DNA from: Vibrio sp. NTOU-M3
GTDB taxonomy: Bacteria > Pseudomonadota > Gammaproteobacteria > Enterobacterales > Vibrionaceae
Direction of reading: 5' to 3'
DNA: 64,000 bases
Assembly: GCF_040869035.1 (NCBI RefSeq)
Contig: NZ_CP162101.1
Span: 558,001 to 622,000 of the forward strand
The notes under the pieces were generated by a model. It had not been told where the DNA came from, did no database searches, and worked only from the letters and a program-made list of their open reading frames with translations. Position numbers and translations under genes: made by a program. Below are positions 18,222-27,455 of the stretch, piece by piece; within the stretch, counting starts at the first letter, position 1; every line of letters starts with the position of its first letter.

Positions 18222-18776
18222 ATGTTTACTAAACGCATTAATAAAGACTTATCCCTTGCTCTCATTCAACCTGCTTTTGCAAAGCAGTATGCAGCCTTAG
18301 TAACCACTCAAACAGCGTATCTTGCACAATGGCTTGCTTGGCCGAAACACTGTCACACAGAGCAACACTTTCGTGAGTTCGCACAAAAAATGTTGCATGA
18401 CTATGCAGACGGTACATCTATGACCTGCAGCATCCTCTATAAAGGAGAAATTGTTGGAAATTGCAGCTTCAATCGAATCGATCATTCACGGAAAATGGTT
18501 GAGGTTGGTTATTGGCTTTCGTGCCACCACCAAGGGAAAGGAATCATGACACAAGTGGTTTCTAAACTCATTGATATCGCATTCAATGAGCTCCAAATGG
18601 AAAAGGTCCAGCTAGCCGCTGCAGAAAATAACACCCCAAGTCGCAACCTTGCTACGCGTGTAGGAATGAGCTTAGAAGGGATTATTACTCATGCTGAAAA
18701 TATAAACGGACAAATCCTCAACCATGCGATTTATGGGATACATAAACAAAGCTATATTGCCAATTCCAGCCGTTAG
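18222..18776 (+). CDS. GNAT acetyltransferase, RimJ/RimL type
   Basis: A 184-residue N-acetyltransferase of the RimL-like subgroup, which transfers acetyl from acetyl-CoA to N-termini of ribosomal proteins or to small molecules. The acetyl-CoA loop is visible as CHHQGKGIMTQVVSKLIDIAF, and the C-terminal part has the typical ENNTPSRNLATRVGMSLEG. The start ATG follows AAGGA. It stands alone; the substrate cannot be predicted. Confidence 0.88.
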   Translation: MFTKRINKDLSLALIQPAFAKQYAALVTTQTAYLAQWLAWPKHCHTEQHFREFAQKMLHDYADGTSMTCSILYKGEIVGNCSFNRIDHSRKMVEVGYWLSCHHQGKGIMTQVVSKLIDIAFNELQMEKVQLAAAENNTPSRNLATRVGMSLEGIITHAENINGQILNHAIYGIHKQSYIANSSR

Positions 18777-18883
18777 TCATCGGTGTTATTTGATACTAAC
18801 CACAGATTTATTCTGCGGTCACAAACATGCAAATTCACTGTGCTACCATCCCGTCTCAAACAATATAGTGAGTGATTTATCAC

Positions 18884-19312
18884 ATGCATTCCGTTGTAAA
18901 AATCATCGCCATTGGCCTCATGCTTGGAGCGGGCTTCTTCATTAGCGACATTACAAATTGGCTGTCTGCCTCCAATCGAACTATTGATCTAGACGAGTAC
19001 TGTATACTATCAACTCAAGGCTGCCAGAAGGGTCAAATAAAGCTCGCTTTAGATCGAGATGTCGCCCAGCCTCTGATGCCTGCGAAGGTCAGTGTTGAAT
19101 GGCCAGACTCTCAAAAAGACTTTTTGGAACTTCAACTTGAAGGGATGGAAATGGATATGGGTCAAGCCAAATTCTTACTGACGCCAACAGGTAATAATAC
19201 TTTTTCTGGTGAAATCCTACTGCCTGTCTGTACGACCGATGCTATGACTTGGATCGGCCATATCAGCGATGGAGCAACAACAATCAATACTGCCGTAAGG
19301 ATGGAACGATGA
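18884..19312 (+). CDS. Uncharacterised membrane-anchored protein of a copper-delivery operon
   Basis: A protein of about 142 residues with an N-terminal hydrophobic segment (IIAIGLMLGAGFFISD) followed by a predicted extracytoplasmic beta-rich domain with Cys residues (YCILSTQGC and LPVCTTD) and a Met-rich stretch (EGMEMDMGQAKF). Those residues would suit copper handling. I use ATG 18884 (a GTG at 18872 would add four residues). It overlaps the sco1 start by 4 bp (ATGA) and leads the operon unknown-sco1-PCuAC, so it probably takes part in copper delivery to an oxidase. No family recognised. Confidence 0.75.
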   Translation: MHSVVKIIAIGLMLGAGFFISDITNWLSASNRTIDLDEYCILSTQGCQKGQIKLALDRDVAQPLMPAKVSVEWPDSQKDFLELQLEGMEMDMGQAKFLLTPTGNNTFSGEILLPVCTTDAMTWIGHISDGATTINTAVRMER

Positions 19313-19908
19313 GCAAAAACTGGTCTCTGATTTTAGTTGTCGCATTTGCATTAGGTTTTGGCTTAAAAGCTTATCTAGATGCCGAAAAGTCCGTCCAAAA
19401 GACCTCCGAACAAACGGAAAGTTCTTCAGTATTGTTTGGTAAAGAAGGGGCTACCGTCGAGTTATTTGACGCACAAGATCCGCGGATTCGTATTGTTTAT
19501 TTTGGTTTTACTCGCTGCCCTGACGTCTGCCCGACATCACTTGCAATGCTAGCTGGTGCGCTCAATCAAATAGACGAACAGACAAAAAGCCAGCTTCGTC
19601 CAGTGTTCATATCATTAGACCCTGAACGCGATGCCCCTAACGATGCAAATAAGTACGCTCAATACTTCCATCCAATGATCGAAGGCTTATCGGCACCACT
19701 CACTGTTACGACGCCGCTTGCTCATCGTTATGGCGTCATTTTCCGTAAAACTGAATTAGAAAATTCAGAGCTGAAGTACACATTAGACCACAGCTCATAT
19801 TTTTATTTCTTAAAGCCTGATGGCAGCTTAATAACCAAAGTTCCTCATACCTTAACACCTGCACCTTTGGTCGAAGCCATTACAACAATTACTTCAAAAG
19901 GAAAATAA
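19309..19908 (+). CDS. SCO1/SenC family copper metallochaperone
   Basis: A thioredoxin-fold protein anchored in the inner membrane that helps deliver copper to, or reduce, the CuA site of cytochrome c oxidase. Length is 199 residues from ATG 19309; a longer frame upstream overlaps the previous gene. Visible are an N-terminal membrane segment, the copper motif CPDVCPT inside YFGFTRCPDVCPTSLAML, and the distal ligand His in LDHSSYFYFLKPDG. It is translationally coupled to the gene before (ATGA) and lies 2 bp ahead of the PCuAC gene. Confidence 0.93.
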   Translation: MSKNWSLILVVAFALGFGLKAYLDAEKSVQKTSEQTESSSVLFGKEGATVELFDAQDPRIRIVYFGFTRCPDVCPTSLAMLAGALNQIDEQTKSQLRPVFISLDPERDAPNDANKYAQYFHPMIEGLSAPLTVTTPLAHRYGVIFRKTELENSELKYTLDHSSYFYFLKPDGSLITKVPHTLTPAPLVEAITTITSKGK

Positions 19909-19910
19909 TA

Positions 19911-20363
19911 ATGAAGCTTAAAACGCTGTTGCTTGCAACACTTGCTCTTAGCCCACTTGCACATGCAAAAATGGACTTTATGGCACATGGTGCCTACGCA
20001 CGTGCGATGCCACCAAGCGCGCAAACCAGTGCCGTCTTCACTGAACTGATGAACCGTGGCCAAGAAGACCGATACATTGTTTCGGCCACCACCGATGCTG
20101 CTGGAAAAGTCGAACTGCATGACGTTATCAAAGAAGGTGATGTGATGAAAATGCGTCAAGTCGACAAAATCACTATCCCGGCGAAAGGGAAAGTCGAACT
20201 AAAACCTGGCAGTCTACATATCATGTTGTTTGATTTAAAAAAACCGCTCGCAGAAGGTGATGATATCGACGTACAACTGACATTTGCTAACGGACAAAAG
20301 TTCACCTTCAACGCTCCCGTAAAAAAAGTCATGAGTGGTATGAAACATAAGCACAACCACTAA
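19911..20363 (+). CDS. PCuAC-type periplasmic copper chaperone
   Basis: A 150-residue DUF461/PCuAC protein that binds Cu(I) through Met and His in the periplasm and works with Sco proteins in CuA assembly. Signal peptide MKLKTLLLATLALSPLAHA-KM. The metal motif H...M...HxM is present: ELHDVIKEGDVMKMRQV, then GSLHIMLF. A short His tail (KHKHNH) may bind extra metal. Last gene of the operon, closed by a strong terminator. Confidence 0.93.
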   Translation: MKLKTLLLATLALSPLAHAKMDFMAHGAYARAMPPSAQTSAVFTELMNRGQEDRYIVSATTDAAGKVELHDVIKEGDVMKMRQVDKITIPAKGKVELKPGSLHIMLFDLKKPLAEGDDIDVQLTFANGQKFTFNAPVKKVMSGMKHKHNH

Positions 20364-20394
20364 TCTGAATATGTTAGTTACTGATATAAAACAC

Positions 20395-20420
20395 TAAAGG
20401 GGCACTCGCCCCTTTTTTAT
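20395..20420 (+). terminator. Terminator of the copper-delivery operon
   Basis: AAAGGGGC and GCCCCTTTTTT pair around an ACTC loop, 33 bp after the PCuAC stop. Confidence 0.88.
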
Positions 20421-20597
20421 TACATAGATCACGCCACAAACAACACAAAAGCCACACAATTAACAAATACTCAAACTATTCCGCCAATTTTAAATTAATT
20501 CTAGACACAATATTTCAACACGATAGTATTAGCGGTCTCAGTTAAAAATAACTGTAGTTACTATAAATTTATAAATCTATTCATTGCAGGTATTACT

Positions 20598-21815
20598 ATG
20601 CAACACAACTCTATTTTTGCCCGTTTTGCACGTGGAAATCTGGTACTGCAGATCCTCGCCGGTATTATTCTCGGTGTAGCATTAGCGATGATTTCACCAG
20701 AATCCGCTCAAAGCGTCGGGTTATTAGGAAGCTTATTTGTAGGTGCACTAAAAGCCGTCGCGCCAATCCTTGTTTTTATCTTGGTTGCAGCCTCTATCGC
20801 AAACCAAAAGAAAAACCAACACACTTACATGCGTCCCATTGTGGTTCTCTACCTTTTCGGTACATTTACCGCTGCACTTACCGCAGTTGTACTGAGTTTC
20901 CTTTTTCCAACCACATTAACGCTTGTTGCCGGTGCAGAGGGTGCAACACCACCGCAAGGCATTGGTGAAGTACTGAATACTCTATTGTTTAAACTGGTTG
21001 ATAACCCAGTAAACGCACTGATGAGTGCAAACTACATTGGTATTCTTGCTTGGGCTGTTGGACTTGGTCTTGCACTACACCATGCCTCCGGCACAACAAA
21101 AGCAGTATTTGAAGATCTCAGCCATGGCGTCTCTCAAATCGTTCGCTTCATCATTCGTCTCGCACCATTTGGTATTTTCGGTCTGGTTTCTTCAACGCTA
21201 GCAACGACCGGCTTCGAAGCTCTTGCAGGCTATGCTCACCTTCTATTTGTACTACTTAGTGCAATGGCGTTTATTGCTCTCGTCGTTAACCCAATCATCG
21301 TTTTGGTAAAAACAGGCGAAAACCCATACCCACTGGTATTTAAATGTTTGAAAGAAAGTGGGGTTACTGCCTTCTTCACGCGTTCAAGTGCAGCGAACAT
21401 CCCCGTTAATATGGCACTTTGTGAAAAACTAAAGCTGGATGAAGATACTTACTCTGTTTCCATTCCACTTGGCGCAACAATCAATATGGCTGGTGCTGCA
21501 ATTACCATCACTGTTCTAACGTTAGCTGCGGTTCACACTATGGGAATTGAAGTTGATCTGCTTACGGCTCTTCTACTGAGTATCGTTGCTGCGGTATCAG
21601 CGTGTGGTGCATCAGGTGTGGCCGGCGGTTCATTGTTATTGATCCCACTGGCGTGTGGCCTGTTTGGTATTCCAAATGAAGTGGCAATGCAGGTTGTTGC
21701 GGTTGGTTTTATTATTGGTGTAGTTCAAGACTCAGCAGAAACTGCGCTCAATAGCTCGACAGATGTGGTGTTCACTGCTGCGGTTTGCAAAGCGAAACAA
21801 AAGCAACAAGGTTAA
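20598..21815 (+). CDS. sstT: Sodium:serine/threonine symporter
   Basis: An inner-membrane Na+-coupled importer of serine and threonine of the DAACS family. The 405 residues match SstT length. Marks are the start [43 protein letters not shown], the helical hairpin region [18 protein letters not shown], and [19 protein letters not shown]. It is monocistronic with its own terminator. The start at 20598 is the only ATG that gives the conserved N-terminus. Confidence 0.95.
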   Translation: MQHNSIFARFARGNLVLQILAGIILGVALAMISPESAQSVGLLGSLFVGALKAVAPILVFILVAASIANQKKNQHTYMRPIVVLYLFGTFTAALTAVVLSFLFPTTLTLVAGAEGATPPQGIGEVLNTLLFKLVDNPVNALMSANYIGILAWAVGLGLALHHASGTTKAVFEDLSHGVSQIVRFIIRLAPFGIFGLVSSTLATTGFEALAGYAHLLFVLLSAMAFIALVVNPIIVLVKTGENPYPLVFKCLKESGVTAFFTRSSAANIPVNMALCEKLKLDEDTYSVSIPLGATINMAGAAITITVLTLAAVHTMGIEVDLLTALLLSIVAAVSACGASGVAGGSLLLIPLACGLFGIPNEVAMQVVAVGFIIGVVQDSAETALNSSTDVVFTAAVCKAKQKQQG

Positions 21816-21831
21816 CCCACAACATGATCAG

Positions 21832-21859
21832 AAAAGGCTCGCAATGCGAGCTTTTTTCT
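21832..21859 (+). terminator. Terminator after sstT
   Basis: AAAGGCTCGC pairs with GCGAGCTTTTTT around AAT, 17 bp after the stop. A and T tracts on both sides allow use by the convergent Sel1 gene too. Confidence 0.85.
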
Positions 21860-21889
21860 AGCCAATACCGATATGCTTTAGCTATTGAG

Positions 21890-23038
21890 TTACTTTTTTC
21901 CCATTGAGGTATCGGTGAAATCCAATTTCTCAGCCTCTGCTTTTTCAGGTTCAGCCAATGCCGGCTCTACTGACTCATGGACTTCATTTTCGATTATTGA
22001 CGTCTCAGGTTCTGCTGTGACAGCATCATCGGTCTCTTGTAACTGAAGTTTGCGCTTATAAAGCTTGTTTAATGCTTTGATAATCGAGTGCTTACCGACT
22101 TTATTTTCCTTAATTCGTTTTAGCATTGGCTTTGAAAGCGACTGCAACCCGACGACAGTATCAACACCAATATTCAGCGCAACCTGATCACGAAGCATCC
22201 TCGCACCATCATGGCCAAGTTGGCCTGCAAGAAACAACCAAATGTAGGCAATGGCATTTCCGTTGGTACTGGTATCCATCCAAGTTTCACCCGCTTTATA
22301 CATCGCTTCGGTGTAACCTTTCTCCGCTGCCCGCTCTAACCAATAACACCCTTTATCAAAGTTCGCCGCCACGCCAGTACCATGGACATAGCACAAACCA
22401 AGTTTCATGCGTCCTTCATTACTCTTTAGCTGCGCCGCTTTGCGATACCATTCTATCGACTGATTTGGCTCCCGCTCAGGATTGTTTGGTGACTGGTACC
22501 AGTCACCAAGAAAGATCATTGAATCTAGATGGTTCTGTTTGGCAGCGTCTTCAATAATGCGAATTGCTTTTGCAACGTTGATTTCCGTTCCTCGGCCGAA
22601 AAAGAGTGCCTGCCCCATTTCGAATTTAGACGACACGCTACCTTCAAGTGCTGCAATACATATTTTCCAATATTTAATTTGCTGGCGGAGTATCGCATCA
22701 TCACGCATCTTTTCAGAGATGCGTAATATGCCGTACATGCCAGTCACATTGTCTAAATTTGCCGCTTTGTTGTACCAGTAAAGAGCTTCTCTTGGATTGG
22801 TCCGTTCCGCTTCTTTTGCTAGAAACAATATGGTGGGAATGTGACCATTTTCGGCTTTGTGAACTCGCTCTTCCTGCTCTTGCTTTCTGTTTTTCTCAAT
22901 CGCTTTGCGATAAGCAATTTCGCGTTGTTTCCGCTCCTGCTCCAACCGTTTTTTCCTCAGCGATAGCACCAGCATCCAGCCGAACATAAATAGCAAGAGT
23001 AATCCAGTTGCACCGATTGCGATCCCGATTAAATTCAT
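21890..23038 (-). CDS. Membrane-anchored Sel1-repeat protein
   Basis: I start at the ATG at 23038 (AAGAAG-like ribosome site), which opens on a membrane anchor (MNLIGIAIGATGLLLLFMFGWMLVLSL); a longer frame would add 17 charged residues. A charged coiled linker (about 28-60) is followed by Sel1/TPR-like repeats (about 65-290), for example ALYWYNKAANL, IEWYRKAAQLKSNEGRMKLGLCYVHGTG and CYWLERAAEKGYTEAMYKAG, then a Glu/Ala-rich tail. Sel1 repeats mediate protein contacts. It is a single gene convergent with sstT; partners unknown. Confidence 0.85.
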   Translation of the reverse strand: MNLIGIAIGATGLLLLFMFGWMLVLSLRKKRLEQERKQREIAYRKAIEKNRKQEQEERVHKAENGHIPTILFLAKEAERTNPREALYWYNKAANLDNVTGMYGILRISEKMRDDAILRQQIKYWKICIAALEGSVSSKFEMGQALFFGRGTEINVAKAIRIIEDAAKQNHLDSMIFLGDWYQSPNNPEREPNQSIEWYRKAAQLKSNEGRMKLGLCYVHGTGVAANFDKGCYWLERAAEKGYTEAMYKAGETWMDTSTNGNAIAYIWLFLAGQLGHDGARMLRDQVALNIGVDTVVGLQSLSKPMLKRIKENKVGKHSIIKALNKLYKRKLQLQETDDAVTAEPETSIIENEVHESVEPALAEPEKAEAEKLDFTDTSMGKK

Positions 23039-23473
23039 TCTGACTTCTTTCTTCCTAGCCGTTAGGCCTTTATACGTGTTCCAACACACCCCGCTTTATC
23101 TATTAGCGGCAGCATCAGTCAAAAATTAAGTACTTATGTTACCCCAGCAAGAGAACAAGATGAGATTCATGCATCAGGAAAGTGATACAGCCCGCTCAAT
23201 ACGTCTCTATATTAAGCAAGTATAGTGTTTGTAGAAAAAGCAACCTTGTATAAACAGAGAATTAGGCTTAATTTGGCACAGAAAATTATCGCACATTGAA
23301 TCCATTAGCTTTGCCTAAATTGAATCAAGCAAACGAATGCTGTCTCATCTTTAAAATGCTTAGCTAAGAAACAGAGAAAAATTGACCAAAAACAATAGCG
23401 GTTCCATTTAACTTATTTTATAATGCGAATTAATTATCTTAGAGCAACGAATTCCAACTATTAGGGGCAAAAA
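23039..23473. other. Divergent intergenic region Sel1 gene / nagB
   Basis: A 435-bp AT-rich spacer with no coding signal. It must hold promoters for both genes. A NagC-like site near its right end is annotated separately. Confidence 0.5.
23413..23436. promoter_or_regulatory. Possible NagC operator upstream of nagB
   Basis: TTATTTT-(8 bp with a central CG)-AATTAAT roughly follows the NagC pattern of T-rich and A-rich arms around a GC-containing centre, 37-60 bp upstream of nagB. The symmetry is imperfect. NagC control of nag genes is established in E. coli and Vibrio. Confidence 0.3.
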
Positions 23474-24274
23474 ATGAGACTTATCCCGTTAAACAACGCA
23501 GCACAAGTCGGTAAATGGGCAGCAGCACACATTGTTAAACGCATCAATGCATACCAACCAACTGCAGAACGTCCGTTCGTACTTGGTCTGCCAACTGGTG
23601 GTACTCCACTTGCTACTTATAAAGCTCTTATCGAACTGCACAAAGCTGGTGAAGTAAGCTTTAAGCACGTTGTTACTTTCAACATGGATGAGTACGTTGG
23701 TCTACCAGCAGACCACCCAGAGTCATACCGCTCATTCATGTACACTAACTTCTTCAACCACATCGATATTCAGGAAGAGAACATCAACCTGCTAAACGGT
23801 AATGCTGAAGATCACGAAGCAGAATGCCAACGCTACGAAGACAAAATTAAGTCTTACGGTAAAATCAACCTATTCATGGGTGGCGTAGGTAACGACGGTC
23901 ACATTGCGTTTAACGAACCTGCATCTTCTCTGTCTTCACGTACTCGTATTAAGACACTGACTGAAGATACGCGCATTGCAAACTCTCGCTTCTTCGACGG
24001 TGACATGAACCAAGTACCAAAATACTCACTAACTATCGGTGTTGGTACTCTTCTTGATGCTGAAGAAATCATGATTCTAGTTACAGGTCACAACAAAGCG
24101 CTTGCTCTAGAAGCAGCGGTTGAAGGTTGTGTAAACCACCTTTGGACAGTTTCAGCGCTACAATTACACCCTAAATCAGTAATTGTATGTGACGAGCCTG
24201 CGACTCAAGAACTGAAAGTAAAAACAGTGAAATACTTCTCTGAACTAGAAGCGGAAAACATCAAAGGCTTCTAA
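23474..24274 (+). CDS. nagB: Glucosamine-6-phosphate deaminase
   Basis: Converts glucosamine-6-phosphate to fructose-6-phosphate and ammonium, the entry of chitin-derived GlcNAc into glycolysis. The 266-residue length and nearly all family motifs match E. coli Nag[37 protein letters not shown] with the catalytic Asp, and [20 protein letters not shown]. Codon use looks optimised, suggesting high expression. It is monocistronic here, away from nagA and nagC, as often in Vibrio. A NagC-like site lies upstream. Confidence 0.97.
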   Translation: MRLIPLNNAAQVGKWAAAHIVKRINAYQPTAERPFVLGLPTGGTPLATYKALIELHKAGEVSFKHVVTFNMDEYVGLPADHPESYRSFMYTNFFNHIDIQEENINLLNGNAEDHEAECQRYEDKIKSYGKINLFMGGVGNDGHIAFNEPASSLSSRTRIKTLTEDTRIANSRFFDGDMNQVPKYSLTIGVGTLLDAEEIMILVTGHNKALALEAAVEGCVNHLWTVSALQLHPKSVIVCDEPATQELKVKTVKYFSELEAENIKGF

Positions 24275-24300
24275 TTTAAGTCAGTAAGTCATCAGAATGA

Positions 24301-24331
24301 TAAAGGCCAGCGTGATGCTGGCCTTTCTTTT
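24301..24331. terminator. Bidirectional terminator nagB / GNAT
   Basis: AAAGGCCAGC pairs with GCTGGCCTTT around GTGAT, followed by CTTTT, between two convergent genes. Confidence 0.85.
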
Positions 24332-24342
24332 GTTCCAAACAC

Positions 24343-24801
24343 TTAAGCGAGCTTTAATGTCATGAATTTACTATTTGGATCGGGCTGATAATCGCCAAAT
24401 GGTTCACAATAGCTAAAGCCATGCTTTTCATATAACGCTCGGGCTGGTTCAAAAAAGCACATACTTCCCGTTTCCAAACTAATGCGCTGGTAACCCGATT
24501 GTTTTGCGTAGTTTAAAACATGTCGTAGTAAACGTGATGCAACCCCTTGTTGCCGTGCTGTTCGACTTGTCCGCATCGATTTAATTTCTGCATGGGAATG
24601 GCTTAACGCTTTTAGTGCAATACAGCCTAATAATCCGTCCTCTTCCCACCCAGTCCAGAATGTCACTGAAGGTACTTTGAGTGCCGACAAATCAAGTGCG
24701 TGAACACTTTCTGGTGGCGAAGTAGCGTTCATATCCGCAAGATGCTCTTCTAATAATGCAACGACTGCATCATGGGTTAAATCGTCAATTTTTATCTTCA
24801 T
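24343..24801 (-). CDS. GNAT family N-acetyltransferase
   Basis: A 152-residue protein from ATG 24801, which has a good GGAAGAGAG ribosome site; the longer frame (13 extra residues) is less likely. The acetyl-CoA region is visible as MRTSRTARQQGVASRLLRHVLNYAKQSGY with R-x-x-G-x-A, followed by ISLETGSMCFFEPARALYEKHGF and a C-terminal SKFMTLKL. It resembles the PaiA/YsnE-like GNAT group; the substrate is unknown. Confidence 0.87.
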   Translation of the reverse strand: MKIKIDDLTHDAVVALLEEHLADMNATSPPESVHALDLSALKVPSVTFWTGWEEDGLLGCIALKALSHSHAEIKSMRTSRTARQQGVASRLLRHVLNYAKQSGYQRISLETGSMCFFEPARALYEKHGFSYCEPFGDYQPDPNSKFMTLKLA

Positions 24802-24943
24802 CGTCTCTCTTCCTTGAAAACGAACATAAGATGCTACCACCCAACATTAGAAGCGCAATAGAAAATTAGTATCCATGCGTGCTACAACAATAGAAAAGCA
24901 CGCCTATACTTAATGCAATAAAGGTATAGAAAAGGAACTTTCT

Positions 24944-25279
24944 ATGCAGAGCATCATGTTGGCATTCCTGCTTTTATCCACGCCGGCAAACACCGCCGAC
25001 CCTTATTCCTTGCCTTTGAAATGCGAATTGACACAAACCGCCGATCATTTTTGGTTTTACCGTGAACAACTCCTGTATTCCAGTGAACAGTTTGCCGTTT
25101 TTCATAATTTCAAAGGACGTGTTGTGACGCAGATTGACCTAAAAACTGGCGAACTCATTCGTACAACCTACATAGGCGAGCCATACGATCCGAAATATCA
25201 GATCCTACTTGGCACCTGTCATAATCCGACACATGTGTTAGAAATGTGGGAACTCAATCAAGTGCCATTCGATAACTAA
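24944..25279 (+). CDS. Small secreted hypothetical protein
   Basis: A protein of 111 residues with a likely signal peptide (MQSIMLAFLLLSTPANTA-DP) and two Cys (LKCELTQ and LLGTCHN) that could pair. The rest is aromatic and beta-rich (FWFYREQLLYSSEQFAVFHNF). An AAGGA ribosome site stands 8 bp before the ATG. I recognise no family. It stands alone on the plus strand, convergent with fpr. Confidence 0.7.
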   Translation: MQSIMLAFLLLSTPANTADPYSLPLKCELTQTADHFWFYREQLLYSSEQFAVFHNFKGRVVTQIDLKTGELIRTTYIGEPYDPKYQILLGTCHNPTHVLEMWELNQVPFDN

Positions 25280-25284
25280 CGCTA

Positions 25285-26049
25285 TCACCAATACCGTTCA
25301 AAGATGAAGTTGCCCGGCTCACGCCTTCTGTGTTTACGTAAGCCCTGCTGCTGCAACACCGATGAGGTATCACGAATCATGTCTGGGTTGCCACATAACA
25401 TCGCGAAGCTGTGCTCTGGCGACATGGAGACACCCGAAAAGCGGCTCAATGAACCATTGGCAATTAGCTCTGGAATCCGTCCATGCAATACACCTTGTGG
25501 GGCCTCTCGACTGATCACAGGCACGTATTGTAAGCGCCCTTCATATTGAGTCAGCAGTTGGTCGATAAGGTATCGATACACCAAGTCTTTTTCGTGTCGT
25601 ACCCCGTGTACCAAAACAATGTTGTCACACCCTGGCCGCATATTGATGTCGTCTAATAGAGAAAGAAACGGGCCAATCCCCGTTCCTGTTGAAATAAGCC
25701 ACAAGTCTTTCGTCGTTTTAGGTATCGAGTCAAAAATCAGCTCTCCATGGGCCGTTGCTCCCACATAAAGTGTTTGCCCTTCTTGCAATTCTTGTAACTT
25801 GGGACTGAGCTGTCCTTGCGGGTTTGCCACGATAAGAAATTCGAGCCAATCACAACTGGCAAAAGGTGCATTCACTAATGAGTAAGCACGGCTAATCACC
25901 TTGCCGTCCTCACCATGCAACGCTAGTTTCGTGAACTGACCAGCCTTAAAGTCGAGGTGCGCTCCATTGAGTCGTAAACTGAATAGCTCAGGTGTCCATT
26001 CAATACGCTTTTCTACAATAGCTCGGTTAAAACCACTGAGTTCTGTCAT
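25285..26049 (-). CDS. fpr: Ferredoxin--NADP(+) reductase
   Basis: An FAD-dependent reductase that moves electrons between NADPH and ferredoxin/flavodoxin, often part of oxidative-stress defence. Its 254 residues show the FAD-binding domain (RAYSLVNAP), the NADP site GTGIGPFLSLLDD, the HGVRHEKDLVYR segment, the MLCGNPDMI nucleotide motif, and the terminal FIFERYW typical of bacterial Fpr. The ATG follows GGAGG. It is divergent from a LysR regulator, with about 190 bp between. Confidence 0.93.
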   Translation of the reverse strand: MTELSGFNRAIVEKRIEWTPELFSLRLNGAHLDFKAGQFTKLALHGEDGKVISRAYSLVNAPFASCDWLEFLIVANPQGQLSPKLQELQEGQTLYVGATAHGELIFDSIPKTTKDLWLISTGTGIGPFLSLLDDINMRPGCDNIVLVHGVRHEKDLVYRYLIDQLLTQYEGRLQYVPVISREAPQGVLHGRIPELIANGSLSRFSGVSMSPEHSFAMLCGNPDMIRDTSSVLQQQGLRKHRRREPGNFIFERYW

Positions 26050-26241
26050 TGCAGTACCTCCTATGGATTACCTAACTTTAAACCTACTCCCCGTCACAAA
26101 TAAGGTAAAGTTACGTGACGATAAATCATGATCGAGATTCACAAATAATTAACATTAGCAACAACTAATCTTCATTTGCAGCCAGCGTTTGTGAGCGTAT
26201 AGTGTAGTTATACTAAAGCTATTACGTTCTGAGGACAGGTT

Positions 26242-27165
26242 GTGAAAGCCCTCAACGATCTCAATATTTTTGTTGAAACTTCCCGCCAAGGTAGTTTTTC
26301 TAAAGCCGCCAACAGTTTAGATGTCACGCCTGCGGCTGTTAGTGCCACAATTAAGCGCCTTGAACAGCAAGTTGGGTTCCCTTTATTTGTCCGATCTACC
26401 CGCAACTTGCGCCTGACCGGAGAAGGAGAGATCTTTCTCGAGAAAACACAAACGGCACTCGGCATACTGCAGGAAGGGTTAGATCAAATCGCCTGTCATC
26501 GCGGAGAGCTTGCCGGACAACTCTACATTACCGCCCCATCAGATTTTGGTCGCAATCTGCTGCTCAATTGGATTGATGAGTTCATCGAAAGCCATCCAAA
26601 AGTGACGATTAAACTGGAGCTTTCCGATAGCTTAACGGACATGTACAGCAAACCTGTAGATATTGCGATACGCTATGGAGAGCCAGCAGATTCCAATTTA
26701 GTCGCTATTGCGGTGTGTAATGAAAATGAACGCATTCTCTGTGCCTCACCTGAATACATAGCAAACCATCCAACCATCACCCAACCACAAGATCTGATTG
26801 AACATAACTGCCTGTGTTATATGGTTTCCGATACTCTGTATAACAAATGGACATTGACACAAAATGGCCATCAAGAAACACTGATTGTCAGCGGAAATCC
26901 AACCAGTAACGACAGCGAAGTCGTTCACCGCCAAGCTTTGAAAGGAAAAGGGATTGCCAATAAATCACTAATGGACATCAGCCAAGATATTTTGGATGGA
27001 CGTTTGGTTAGGGTCTTGCCCGAGTGGGATTGTGGACCTGTGCCTCTCTACATGATGTGTGCAGATCGCCGACTGCTAAACCCAACAATCCGCAAGTTTC
27101 GTGATTTTGTGCAAGAGAAGTGCTGCCAGCAACGAAAACAAGTACTGGCAACCATGGAGATCTAA
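26242..27165 (+). CDS. LysR-family transcriptional regulator
   Basis: A protein of 307 residues starting at GTG 26242 after a GAGGAC ribosome site. The N-terminal helix-turn-helix is clear (LNIFVETSRQGSFSKAANSLDVTPAAVSATIKRLEQQVGFPLFVR), followed by the usual co-inducer domain (LYITAPSDFGRNLL, DIAIRYGEPADSNLVAI). It belongs to the CrgA/DmlR-like group. The stop overlaps the convergent monooxygenase gene by 4 bp. It may govern fpr (divergent) or the nfsB pair (convergent); sequence alone does not decide. Confidence 0.93.
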   Translation: MKALNDLNIFVETSRQGSFSKAANSLDVTPAAVSATIKRLEQQVGFPLFVRSTRNLRLTGEGEIFLEKTQTALGILQEGLDQIACHRGELAGQLYITAPSDFGRNLLLNWIDEFIESHPKVTIKLELSDSLTDMYSKPVDIAIRYGEPADSNLVAIAVCNENERILCASPEYIANHPTITQPQDLIEHNCLCYMVSDTLYNKWTLTQNGHQETLIVSGNPTSNDSEVVHRQALKGKGIANKSLMDISQDILDGRLVRVLPEWDCGPVPLYMMCADRRLLNPTIRKFRDFVQEKCCQQRKQVLATMEI

Positions 27166-27452
27166 CCAAGAAACTGCAAAGGACGCAGTTGAACGTACTC
27201 TAGGAGATCGCGATCTTCACAGATCTGCTTAAAGCTTTGAAAGTGCTCCGTCTGCATGTGAGTATCTAAGCTTTCTTGAGAACACCAAATTTCCTGAAGT
27301 AAGAAAAGACCAGGGATTTTTGAGTCAGCATGCAGCTCATACTGACAACACCCTTTCTCATTACGAGTTGGTTCGAGCAACCCTCGGAGTAATACCTCAA
27401 CTTGGGCAATGTGTTCGTTATGCGCCTTTACTTCCGCTAACAAATGAACCAT
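27162..27452 (-). CDS. Antibiotic-biosynthesis-monooxygenase-domain protein (YgiN-like)
   Basis: A small ABM-fold protein of 96 residues: VEVLLRGLLEPTRNEKGCCQYELHAD, LFLLQEIWCSQESLDTHMQTEHFQSF. Such proteins include quinol monooxygenases (YgiN) and heme- or polyketide-acting enzymes. It sits 3 bp downstream of nfsB in the same operon, so a role in quinone or nitro-compound detoxification is a fair inference. Confidence 0.87.
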   Translation of the reverse strand: MVHLLAEVKAHNEHIAQVEVLLRGLLEPTRNEKGCCQYELHADSKIPGLFLLQEIWCSQESLDTHMQTEHFQSFKQICEDRDLLEYVQLRPLQFLG

Positions 27453-27455
27453 TGC

